From contig JAITTH010000085.1 in the NCBI GenBank assembly GCA_031287295.1, positions 1 to 9,923 of the forward strand: a stretch of 9,923 nt of DNA. Direction: 5' to 3'. Under the pieces are notes generated by a model. That model saw only the letters and a list, made by a program, of their open reading frames with translations. It made no database searches and was not told the DNA's origin. How positions within the stretch are numbered: position 1 is the first letter of the stretch; the number at the start of each line of letters is the position of its first letter. Below, in pieces: positions 1-7,039 of this stretch. This stretch comes from Eubacteriales Family XIII. Incertae Sedis bacterium (GTDB lineage: Bacteria > Bacillota > Clostridia > Peptostreptococcales > Anaerovoracaceae). Made by a program: the position numbers and the translations under genes.

Positions 1-1175
1 TTTCGGGCACGATGATTCTTGTTTCGGATACGACGAAGGCTTACCAAGATCTTGCTGCGTATTACAGGCAAAAGATGAATCCCTATGTGATCGGTGTTAC
101 GGGAAGTGTTGGGAAGACATCTCTGAAAGATATGCTTGGAGATGTATTTCGTATGCATTTTCAAACGGTCGCGACCGAGAAGAACTTCAACAATCACATC
201 GGATTACCGAAGACGATTTTCGACATGGATACGGATACGGAAATACTCATTTGTGAGATGGGGATGGACAAAAAGGGTGAGATTGCTCTGCTTGTAGACA
301 TTGCAAAGCCGGATGTCGGTCTGATCTCGAACATCGGAATTTCGCACAGAGAAAATTTCGACGACGACGACGGAATCTTTCGTGCAAAGCTTGAAATGAC
401 AAATCATTTCGATGCAGGGAATTTGCTCGTTGTGAACGGAGATGATGCAAAATTAAAATCACTGACAGCGCTCCCGGGTAGAGAATATCGCATTCTGACC
501 GCGGGTACCACAGAAGGCTGTGATTATCGAATTCTAAATGCCACGATGAATCCGGATGCAACGATTTCTTTCGACATCAGACACAAAGAAGAAACCGTTC
601 ATTTTGAAGTTTGTATGCCGGGATTGTACAATAGTCTCTATGCCGGCATGACCGCTGCGATTGCTGCGGAGCATGGAATATCGTTAAGAGCGGTGGCGGA
701 TGCGGTAAAGCATATATCCCGGACAGCGCACAGGCTGCAAATCGTACCTTGTGGCATGGTTACCGTAATAGACGACAGCTATAATGCCAGTCCGGATTCG
801 ATGGGCAGCGGACTTGAAACGCTTGTTTCCATTACAGGCAAGCGGAAGATTGCGATTCTGGCGGGCATGAACGAGCTGGGCGAAGACTCAGAGAATCTTC
901 ATCGCGAAGTGGGAAAAAATGCTGTAAAAATCGGCGTTGATGTATTGATTGCCGTGGGCGAAAAAGGCACCGCCATTGCGGAAGGTGCACGGGCAGAAAA
1001 CCGAAACAAAGAAGACAAGGGAAGTGTCAAGGTGATTCACCTTACAGATAATGCAGAGACGATTCTCTGGATTAAGGAAAATGCCCTGGAAGACGATGTC
1101 TATTTGTTGAAAGGTTCAAACTCGATGCGGATGTGGGATATTGTCGATGAAATGAAGGAGGTATTTGAATCATGA
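1..1175 (+). CDS. murF: UDP-N-acetylmuramoyl-tripeptide--D-alanyl-D-alanine ligase MurF (5' partial)
   Basis: MurF adds D-Ala-D-Ala to UDP-MurNAc-tripeptide using ATP, the last cytoplasmic peptide-addition step of peptidoglycan precursor synthesis. The frame is open to the left edge: Ser-Gly-Thr codons at 3-11 precede the first Met at 12, so that Met is internal. MurF is usually about 450 residues and roughly the first 70-80 (the UDP-substrate domain) lie outside. Counting from the Met at 12, I see the Mur-ligase P-loop TGSVGKTS (30-37), the NFNNHIGLP motif (58-66), the NIG-SH region, the lysine of RAKLE (K126, likely the carbamylated one), DDSYNASPDS (254-263) opening the C-terminal domain, and LLKGSNSM near the end. 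The second Thr of the usual GKTT is Ser. The stop overlaps the mraY start (ATGA, 1172-1175), implying translational coupling. Identity is secure. Confidence 0.96.
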   Translation, partial: SGTMILVSDTTKAYQDLAAYYRQKMNPYVIGVTGSVGKTSLKDMLGDVFRMHFQTVATEKNFNNHIGLPKTIFDMDTDTEILICEMGMDKKGEIALLVDIAKPDVGLISNIGISHRENFDDDDGIFRAKLEMTNHFDAGNLLVVNGDDAKLKSLTALPGREYRILTAGTTEGCDYRILNATMNPDATISFDIRHKEETVHFEVCMPGLYNSLYAGMTAAIAAEHGISLRAVADAVKHISRTAHRLQIVPCGMVTVIDDSYNASPDSMGSGLETLVSITGKRKIAILAGMNELGEDSENLHREVGKNAVKIGVDVLIAVGEKGTAIAEGARAENRNKEDKGSVKVIHLTDNAETILWIKENALEDDVYLLKGSNSMRMWDIVDEMKEVFES

Positions 1176-2233
1176 TTTCAATCGGTCTTGAATTGATTAC
1201 GACTTCACTCATTCCACTTCTTGCGGCAGCATTGGTGTCCATGCTTATTACATGGCGCCTCATCCCCTTCTTAAAAAAGGTTCGTTCGACGCAGACGATT
1301 CATGAGGATGCCCCGGATTCCCATAACAAAAAAAGCGGAACACCGACGATGGGCGGGGTGGCAATTATTCTCGGCATTATGGTCGGATGTGCGATTGCGG
1401 TTTTTCTCGTTAAGATGTCTTTGAACCTTTTGGTCATTCTTGGGGTTCTTTTGTCCTTTGGTCTTGTCGGATTTTTGGATGATTATACGAAGGTTGCCAA
1501 ACGCCGCAATCTCGGACTTACGGCGAAGCAAAAGATCGCCTTTCAGTTGGGCGTATCGTTGTTTGTGGCGCTTTATTATGTGTTTGTGGCGCAAATGGGG
1601 ACAAAGATTCTCATACCGTTTGTATGGAAGAGCGTGGATATTGGTTATTTCATGATTCCTTATATCATGTTTATTATGGTTGCCATGGTGAATGCCGTAA
1701 ATCTTACGGATGGGCTCGATGGGCTCGCAGCCGGTGTTTCCACAATACTGTCTTTGTTTTTTCCGATCATCTGCATTTTGGGGATGCATTTGAGTTTCAA
1801 TCTGTTATCCGGACCCGAATCCGCGACGGCGATTTTGAACAGTACCATGGATGCGATGTTCTTTTTTTCACTTGCCGGTGCCTGTTTGGGATTCTTGGTT
1901 TTCAACCGGCATCCTGCAAAAATATTCATGGGCGATACCGGTTCCCTTGCCCTTGGTGGTGGCATTGCTGCTGCTGCGATTTTTACAAGGATGGAGCTAT
2001 TCTTACCGATTATTGGATTACTTTTCGTGTTGGAAGCGTTGTCTGATATAATACAGGTAGCATATTTCAAGATTTCGAAAGGGAAGCGCATCTTTAAGAT
2101 GGCACCGCTCCATCATCACTTCGAATTATCCGGTTGGTCGGAGACGAAGGTTGTCTCTGTTTTTACCGGAATAACCCTTCTTCTTTGTCTCATTTCAGTT
2201 GGGGTGATGTGTTTGCAATATGTCGGAAGATAA
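1172..2233 (+). CDS. mraY: Phospho-N-acetylmuramoyl-pentapeptide transferase MraY
   Basis: MraY is the polytopic membrane enzyme that transfers phospho-MurNAc-pentapeptide from UDP to undecaprenyl phosphate, making lipid I. The 353-residue length fits the family. Diagnostic motifs are in order: HNKKSGTPTMGG (51-62), GFLDDYTK with the paired aspartates D103/D104, NLTDGLDGLA (177-186, D180 and D183), MGDTGSLALGG (G254-S258 core), and the HHHFE signature (314-318) followed by GWSETKVV. Many hydrophobic segments are visible, consistent with the usual ten-helix fold. The ATG at 1172 is chosen because GAAGGAGG lies at 1154-1161, ten bases upstream, and the start overlaps the murF stop. It sits between murF and murD as in other Gram-positive dcw clusters. 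An extended -10 look-alike occurs inside its 3' part (see separate entry). Confidence 0.97.
   Translation: MISIGLELITTSLIPLLAAALVSMLITWRLIPFLKKVRSTQTIHEDAPDSHNKKSGTPTMGGVAIILGIMVGCAIAVFLVKMSLNLLVILGVLLSFGLVGFLDDYTKVAKRRNLGLTAKQKIAFQLGVSLFVALYYVFVAQMGTKILIPFVWKSVDIGYFMIPYIMFIMVAMVNAVNLTDGLDGLAAGVSTILSLFFPIICILGMHLSFNLLSGPESATAILNSTMDAMFFFSLAGACLGFLVFNRHPAKIFMGDTGSLALGGGIAAAAIFTRMELFLPIIGLLFVLEALSDIIQVAYFKISKGKRIFKMAPLHHHFELSGWSETKVVSVFTGITLLLCLISVGVMCLQYVGR
2044..2052 (+). promoter_or_regulatory. Possible internal extended -10 promoter within mraY
   Basis: The bases TGATATAAT form a perfect TG-N-TATAAT extended -10 element inside the mraY coding sequence, pointing toward murD, which starts about 200 bases downstream. 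No recognisable -35 hexamer sits 16-18 bases upstream; a TTGGAA at 2030-2035 is too close. It encodes Asp-Ile-Ile with two adjacent ATA codons. It may be chance. Confidence 0.25.
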
Positions 2234-2256
2234 TGCCAAGATAAAAGGAAGGATTT

Positions 2257-3642
2257 ATGAAAATCAAAACTGCAAAAAAATACAAAAAGAAACAGGTGTT
2301 GATTGTTGGACTGGGGAAATCCGGCAGTGCGACACTTGAATTGATGGCACTTTCGGGTGCGAATATATCGGTTTACGATAACAAAGATATCGAATGGGAA
2401 GATCCGAAAACCTATACCAAAATAAAGCAAATCGGTGCAACAGCGTACTTGAATGGCAAGGAGGTGCCCAATGAAAAATGGGATTATATTGCCATCAGCC
2501 CGGGTGTTACCCCTCAGCTTCCCTTTGTTGTAGAGGGAATCAAAAATGGTGCGATTCTTACAGGCGACCTTGAACTTGCCTTTGAAGTTGCACAAGTTCG
2601 TTTTGTGGCAATTACAGGTACAAACGGAAAAACAACGACAACAACGCTTACCGGCGAAATGTTTAAGAATGCCGGAATCGAAAGCAAGGTGACCGGAAAC
2701 ATCGGGAAGGCCGTCATCGCATCTGCGTTGGAGGCACATCAAGAAGAGGTGTTTGTTACCGAAGTCTCCAGCTTCCAACTGGAGACCATAAAGGCGTTTC
2801 AGCCAAAGGTTTCAGCCATCCTAAACGTTACACCGGATCATCTCGATCGTCACGGCAGCCTGGAGAATTATGCAGAAGTAAAAGCGAAGATCTTTGAAAA
2901 TCAAAAGGAAGATGGTTACTTTGTCGGAAATGCGGACGATCCTATCGTAGAAAAGCTTTCAAAAAAATGCAAGGCGACGAAAATGCCTTTTAGTCGCAAA
3001 AAAACGCTTTCCCAAGGGACGTTTGTGCAAGACGGACGCATGGTGCTTCGTACGCCGGACGGAGAAGAAATCGATTTGATTGCGCCGGAAGAGCTGAAAA
3101 TCCCAGGTTTGCATAATCTTGAAAATGCTTTGGCAGCAGCGTCAATTGCATGGTGCGGGGGTGTCCCGGTGGAATACATCCGCAAAACTTTGAAGTCCTT
3201 TAAGGGTGTGGAACATCGTTTGGAACCGGTAGCCACCATTAATGGCGTGAAGTTTGTAAACGATTCAAAAGGAACAAACCCTGAGGCATCGATGAGGGCG
3301 ATCGAAGCAACAAAAGCAAATATACTGCTCATCGCGGGCGGTTACGATAAACACTCGGATTTTCACGGCTTCATTCGCGCGTTTGACGGGAAGGTTTCGC
3401 AGTTGATATTACTCGGCGCAACAGCACCCCAGATCAAGCGTGAAGCAGAAGAAGAGGGTTTTACGGAGGTATCCATGGTGGACGACATGGGTGAGGCCGT
3501 GCGACTTGCCTTTGAGTTGGCAATGGAAGGAGACACGGTACTGTTGTCGCCCGCCTGTGCAAGTTGGGGCATGTACACCTGCTTTGAAGAGCGCGGGAAT
3601 CATTTCAAAAAATGTGTTCGTGAGCTAAAGAAGAAAGAATAG
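2257..3642 (+). CDS. murD: UDP-N-acetylmuramoylalanine--D-glutamate ligase MurD
   Basis: MurD adds D-glutamate to UDP-MurNAc-L-Ala with ATP in the cytoplasm. At 461 residues it is normal length. Visible parts are the Rossmann-like N-terminal motif VLIVGLGKSG (14-23), the ISPGV loop, the ATP P-loop ITGTNGKTT (119-127), GNIGK, the VTEVSSFQLE segment, NVTPDHLDRHG (190-200) with K209 aligning to the carbamylated lysine, HRLE, VNDSKGTNPEA, the IAGGYDKHSDF loop and the C-terminal SPACASW motif (431-437). The residue after SPACASW is Gly438, where the Bacillus and E. coli enzymes I recall carry Asp. I think Gly also occurs in clostridial homologues. The start ATG follows AAAAGGAAGGA at about 2243-2253, 23 bases after the mraY stop. 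Confidence 0.97.
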   Translation: MKIKTAKKYKKKQVLIVGLGKSGSATLELMALSGANISVYDNKDIEWEDPKTYTKIKQIGATAYLNGKEVPNEKWDYIAISPGVTPQLPFVVEGIKNGAILTGDLELAFEVAQVRFVAITGTNGKTTTTTLTGEMFKNAGIESKVTGNIGKAVIASALEAHQEEVFVTEVSSFQLETIKAFQPKVSAILNVTPDHLDRHGSLENYAEVKAKIFENQKEDGYFVGNADDPIVEKLSKKCKATKMPFSRKKTLSQGTFVQDGRMVLRTPDGEEIDLIAPEELKIPGLHNLENALAAASIAWCGGVPVEYIRKTLKSFKGVEHRLEPVATINGVKFVNDSKGTNPEASMRAIEATKANILLIAGGYDKHSDFHGFIRAFDGKVSQLILLGATAPQIKREAEEEGFTEVSMVDDMGEAVRLAFELAMEGDTVLLSPACASWGMYTCFEERGNHFKKCVRELKKKE

Positions 3643-3646
3643 GCGT

Positions 3647-4846
3647 TTGAAGAAGTTTGTATTGGGAGACCTTAAATTGCTGTCCATGATCATGGTGCTA
3701 CTCTGCTTTGGTGTAGGCATGGTCTTTTCGGCGAGCTATTACGGCACTTTGGTCGATCCTCAATTCAACAACGATCCCTATTATTATTTAAAGCATGGTG
3801 CTGTCTGGGCGGCGATCGGAATCTTTGTAATGATAGCGGTCTCATTCATTGACGTGGACAACTACTATCGCTTTGCCCGGTTGGGCATGCTGGTCTCCGG
3901 GCTGATGCTTATATTGCTGTTTACCCCGCTTGGTGTAATGCGTAATGGTGCAACTCGGTGGATTGAGATTGGGCCGGTTACGTTCATGCCGGGTGAACTT
4001 GCGAAAATTGCCGCTATTTTTTTTACGGCATGGTACTACACAAAATATGAAAGCAAGACAAAACAACTCGTAGGCGGATTTCTTGCGCCACCGCTTGCCG
4101 TGATGGCCATTTGTTTTGTGCTCATCTATAAGCAGCCGAATTTGTCAACGGCACTCATCATCTGCGGCATTATGCTTGCGATGATGTTTCTCTCCGGAAC
4201 CCGCATCCTCTATTTCGCGGTTACCATTCTGCTTGGTGGCATTGGCATTTTTACGATGCTCATCGGGGAACATCTACGTAGGATTAACGGTTATCTCGAC
4301 ACGTTTTCCGATATGCAGGGCGAATTTTATCAGACGGTTCAGGCGCTTCTTGGGCTTGGCGCAGGCGGCGTGCTGGGAACCGGTCCCGGGGGAAGTGTCC
4401 AGAAGGCGCTCTACCTGCCGGAATCACAAAACGACTACATCTTTGCCATCATCGGGGAAGAGTTGGGCTTTGTCGGTTGTCTGGTGCTGCTGGCGCTTTA
4501 TTTGGCGCTTATCGGATATTGTATGATGATCAGCGTCCATGCAACGAACAGGTTTTCAATGTTGGTCGGAAGTGGCATTACGATCATGCTTGCGCTGCAA
4601 GTGATCCTGAACATCGGTGTCGTGACGAATCTTATTCCACCGACGGGCGTCACCTTGCCGTTTGTCAGCTATGGCGGAAATGCGATGCTGCTGTTTATGG
4701 GATCCATGGGCATTATGCTGAACATTTCGAAAAAGAATGCGATGGCAAAGGAGCTTCCCAGAACGATAAAGACGCGAAGGAAACGCAAAGACGCAAGCCA
4801 CGAAGACTGGAAACGTATTAGAGGGGATAGGCAAAGCGAGAGATGA
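3647..4846 (+). CDS. ftsW: SEDS-family septal peptidoglycan polymerase FtsW
   Basis: FtsW is the integral-membrane glycosyltransferase that polymerises lipid II at the septum together with a class B PBP. The 399-residue product has about ten hydrophobic segments and SEDS motifs: NGATRWIEIG, a MPGELAK box (114-120), QPNLSTA (163-169), PESQNDYIFAIIGEELGF with the catalytic-type Asp D263, and TGVTLPFVSYGGN near the C-terminus. The tail after about residue 363 is strongly basic. The chosen start is a TTG at 3647, four bases after the murD stop, with only a weak purine stretch (GAAAGAA, 3633-3639). An in-frame stop at 3626-3628 excludes anything longer. A TTG at 3677 with GGGAG at 3664-3668 is an alternative but would drop the leading KKFVLGDLK, which looks native. 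Given its place between murD and murG it could also be called SpoVE-like, but FtsW is the simpler call. Confidence 0.93.
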   Translation: MKKFVLGDLKLLSMIMVLLCFGVGMVFSASYYGTLVDPQFNNDPYYYLKHGAVWAAIGIFVMIAVSFIDVDNYYRFARLGMLVSGLMLILLFTPLGVMRNGATRWIEIGPVTFMPGELAKIAAIFFTAWYYTKYESKTKQLVGGFLAPPLAVMAICFVLIYKQPNLSTALIICGIMLAMMFLSGTRILYFAVTILLGGIGIFTMLIGEHLRRINGYLDTFSDMQGEFYQTVQALLGLGAGGVLGTGPGGSVQKALYLPESQNDYIFAIIGEELGFVGCLVLLALYLALIGYCMMISVHATNRFSMLVGSGITIMLALQVILNIGVVTNLIPPTGVTLPFVSYGGNAMLLFMGSMGIMLNISKKNAMAKELPRTIKTRRKRKDASHEDWKRIRGDRQSER

Positions 4847-5946
4847 AAGTATTATTGGCAGGTTCTGCAACGGGAGGACATCTGTACCCGGCATTGGCAA
4901 TTGCCGATAAGATCAAACGGAAAAAACCGGACACGGAGTTTCTTTTTGTCGGCGCAAAGCGGGAAGTTGGTTCCGAAATTATCGAAAATAGCGGATATCG
5001 TTTGGCGCGCATCGACATTCGAGGGGTCAATCGCAGAAATTTATTGAAGAATTTTAGCGTTGTGAAAGATTTGGTGAAAGCATCCGGTCAGATTCGGGGC
5101 ATTCTCAATGCGTTTCAACCGGACTTTGTCATCGGTACCGGCGGGTATGCCTGCGGGCCGGTCATTCGAGAGGCAAAGAAGAAGGGGATTCGTACCTATT
5201 TACACGAACAGAATATCATTCCGGGACTTGCAAATAAATTGGCGGAAAAATATGCGGATCGCATCTTTGTTGCCTTTTCGGAGAGTCGGGAGCTGTTCAA
5301 ACAGCCCTCGAAAGTGGTTGTGTCGGGGAATCCCGTACGACGTGCCTTTCTCACGGCAGGTGCGATGAACTACCGCGAAAAATTGGGCATCGGTCCGAAG
5401 GAGATGGTGCTGCTCATTTTTGGAGGTAGCCAAGGCGCCGATTACATCAATGAAGTCGTCTCGGATATGCTCATCCATTTGGATAACGATAATGAATTTA
5501 CGGTTTTTTTCATCACAGGAAAAAGAATGTTCTATTCGATTTTGCAGAAGTTCTCAGATGCAAATGCCTTGCAAAATGAGAGAATTCACGTAATGGAATA
5601 CAGCGAGGCCATTCACGAATACTTTTCGGCTGCAGACCTCATCATTTCACGCAGCGGGGCACTGACGATTTCGGAGATTGCGGTATGCGGGAAACCGTCG
5701 ATTCTCATTCCTTCCCCGAACGTTACGGGGAACCATCAGTATTTCAATGCAAAAACATTGGCAGACAAGGGTGCGGCAATCATCATTGAAGAGGGAAACC
5801 TTACATCCGAAACATTAAAGGCAGAACTTCTGCGTCTATGCTCCGAGAAAGAACGCCTGAACCAGATGGCAACGGCGGCGGCGGAAGCAGGACGACCGGA
5901 TGCTGTTGACGTCATCTATGCGGAAATCATGGAAGGGTTTCGGTAA
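4843..5946 (+). CDS. murG: Undecaprenyldiphospho-muramoylpentapeptide beta-N-acetylglucosaminyltransferase MurG
   Basis: MurG is a peripheral GT28 glycosyltransferase on the inner membrane face that adds GlcNAc from UDP-GlcNAc to lipid I, giving lipid II. The 367-residue length is typical. Motifs include the N-terminal glycine-rich loop GSATGGHLYP (7-16), TGGYACGP (99-106), HEQNIIPGLANK from H121, SGNPVR, the GGSQGA loop opening the UDP-GlcNAc domain (194-199), RSGALTISE (270-278) and IPSPNVTGNHQ (289-299). The ATG overlaps the ftsW stop (ATGA, 4843-4846). Only a weak GAG lies directly upstream, and a GAGGGG at 4821-4826 is too distant, so translation is probably coupled to ftsW. The stop is three bases before ftsQ. 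Confidence 0.97.
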   Translation: MKVLLAGSATGGHLYPALAIADKIKRKKPDTEFLFVGAKREVGSEIIENSGYRLARIDIRGVNRRNLLKNFSVVKDLVKASGQIRGILNAFQPDFVIGTGGYACGPVIREAKKKGIRTYLHEQNIIPGLANKLAEKYADRIFVAFSESRELFKQPSKVVVSGNPVRRAFLTAGAMNYREKLGIGPKEMVLLIFGGSQGADYINEVVSDMLIHLDNDNEFTVFFITGKRMFYSILQKFSDANALQNERIHVMEYSEAIHEYFSAADLIISRSGALTISEIAVCGKPSILIPSPNVTGNHQYFNAKTLADKGAAIIIEEGNLTSETLKAELLRLCSEKERLNQMATAAAEAGRPDAVDVIYAEIMEGFR

Positions 5947-5949
5947 GAG

Positions 5950-6885
5950 ATGTCTTCTTCGGACAGGAAGGGCAAAAAGAGAGAACCGGAACGGAGCATC
6001 TATTTCGGGGATGAACTGGACAGTTCTCCGGGTCCAAAATGGAATGCTCCCTATGGCTTAGGGGCGGATGAATCGACAGACGACGCAGAGCGGGAAGCGT
6101 TGGGTGCAATATTTTCAGGGGGTGACGATCCGGAGTCTATGCCTCAGGAGCAGAACGCTCCTCCGCGAAAAAAACGGAAGAAAAAGCACTTTTTCTTGAA
6201 ATTTGTCATCTTCGTTGCGACAGTGGCGTCACTTTATTTGATTGCGACATCACCACTCTTTGAAATTCGAGGAATCGAAGTGACAGGAAATGAACATTTT
6301 ACCGCCATTGAGCTCATTGACAAATCGGGAATCAAGACTGGAGATAATCTTTGGAAAGTGAAGACCAAAGAGGCAAGGAAAAATCTGGAGAAGAGCTCCT
6401 ATATCAAAGCGGCAGAAGTCAAACGCATTTTTCCGAAGCGGATCAGCATCACCGTTACGGAGCGGAAACCGTATTTTGCGGTGCTGAACAAGGATACGTA
6501 TTTTGTTTCGGATGTTGAAAGGATTGTTTTGTATACGGGCAAAGAGGCACCTGCCTTACCCATTGTAGAGAATCTCGAGGTGAAAGGAACTGCCGGAGAA
6601 GCGATGAAGGTCGAGCAAAAGACCGTATTGGACGACACCATTTTGCTCCTTGCCGCTGCCGAGAAGGTAGGATTTTCCGTTTCACGTATCGTTATCAGTG
6701 ACATTGATGTACAGGTTTACTTAGGTGAGGGATTGAAATGCAAAGGAAATTTCGCAAACATCATCGAAAATATGGACGGTATCAGGGCTGTGGTAGCGGA
6801 CCTCCAGGCGAAAGGCATCTCACGGGGAACGCTCATCATCAGTGGCAATGGAACGTGTACGTACACGCCGGACGAGAATGTGTAG
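5950..6885 (+). CDS. ftsQ: Cell division protein FtsQ/DivIB
   Basis: FtsQ/DivIB is a bitopic divisome protein that links early and late division proteins outside the membrane. The 311-residue product has a hydrophilic cytoplasmic N-terminus of about 80 residues ending in a very basic PPRKKRKKKH stretch (71-80), one membrane segment (about 81-101), a POTRA domain (about 103-172, beginning FEIRGIEVTGN and closing with RISITVTERKP), and a beta-rich FtsQ domain to about residue 300. The ATG at 5950 is supported by GGAAGGG at 5931-5937 inside the murG end. Sequence in this family is poorly conserved. The call rests on architecture, the POTRA pattern and position between murG and ftsZ, all of which agree. 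No FtsA gene follows. Confidence 0.92.
   Translation: MSSSDRKGKKREPERSIYFGDELDSSPGPKWNAPYGLGADESTDDAEREALGAIFSGGDDPESMPQEQNAPPRKKRKKKHFFLKFVIFVATVASLYLIATSPLFEIRGIEVTGNEHFTAIELIDKSGIKTGDNLWKVKTKEARKNLEKSSYIKAAEVKRIFPKRISITVTERKPYFAVLNKDTYFVSDVERIVLYTGKEAPALPIVENLEVKGTAGEAMKVEQKTVLDDTILLLAAAEKVGFSVSRIVISDIDVQVYLGEGLKCKGNFANIIENMDGIRAVVADLQAKGISRGTLIISGNGTCTYTPDENV
6854..6867. repeat. 14-bp perfect palindrome in the ftsQ 3' end
   Basis: CGTGTACGTACACG reads identically on both strands without a spacer. It lies within the last codons of ftsQ and encodes part of the Cys-Thr-Tyr-Thr stretch. About one such 14-bp palindrome is expected by chance in 10 kb, so a function is doubtful. Confidence 0.3.
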
Positions 6886-6936
6886 CCTCATATGAACAAA
6901 CAAGAAAGTAGAAAAGAGGAAAGTCCTGCGATCGAA

Positions 6937-6952
6937 TGTGAAGTAGATCACA
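6937..6952. promoter_or_regulatory. CRP/FNR-family-like operator dyad upstream of ftsZ
   Basis: The sequence holds TGTGA, six bases (AGTAGA), then TCACA: a perfect 5+5 dyad with the spacing and half-sites of the E. coli CRP consensus, flanked by AA on both sides. Its centre is about 51 bases before the +1 predicted from the -10 at 6984-6989, so it lies just upstream of the -35 zone. Regulators of the CRP/FNR superfamily occur in Clostridia, so an operator is plausible, but no regulator gene is in view and binding is inferred only from the motif. Confidence 0.4.
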
Positions 6953-6980
6953 AAAACTATACATAGAATGTAGTTATATA

Positions 6981-6989
6981 TGTTATACT
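6981..6989 (+). promoter_or_regulatory. ftsZ promoter, extended -10
   Basis: TGTTATACT is a TG-N-TATACT extended -10 element in an AT-rich stretch of the only sizeable gap before ftsZ. The -35 region (about 6961-6966) does not resemble TTGACA, which fits an extended -10 promoter or one needing an activator. A start around 6996 (A) would give a leader of about 44 bases. This would let ftsZ be transcribed separately from the upstream mur/fts operon, although read-through from ftsQ is also likely because no terminator lies between them. Confidence 0.6.
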
Positions 6990-7024
6990 ATTTGTAAATT
7001 TTGTCCTTGTATGGATGAATCATT

Positions 7025-7030
7025 AGGAGG
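7025..7030 (+). promoter_or_regulatory. ftsZ Shine-Dalgarno site
   Basis: AGGAGG sits nine bases before the ATG at 7040. It decides between that ATG and the in-frame ATG at 7055 (MLKFE), which resembles the start of Bacillus FtsZ but is 24 bases from this site. Confidence 0.85.
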
Positions 7031-7039
7031 AGCTGGCGA

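Noticed and set aside
1271..1789. Long open frames on the opposite strand inside mraY, ftsZ and other genes
   Set aside because: They are shadows of well-identified + strand genes, without motifs or ribosome sites.
3541..3591. MurD Gly438 in SPACASWG as a missing catalytic residue
   Set aside because: All ATP, carbamyl-lysine and glutamate-binding motifs are otherwise intact, and I believe Gly here occurs in clostridial MurD. There is no sign of inactivation.
6854..6867. 14-bp perfect palindrome at the ftsQ 3' end as an operator or recombination site
   Set aside because: Roughly one is expected by chance in a window of this size, and it lies within coding sequence. It is kept only as a low-confidence repeat feature.
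6892..6966. 24-codon open frame (MNKQESRKEESP...) between ftsQ and ftsZ, covering the CRP-like dyad
   Set aside because: It has no Shine-Dalgarno, starts seven bases after the ftsQ stop and resembles no known small dcw protein. Frames of this length are expected by chance.
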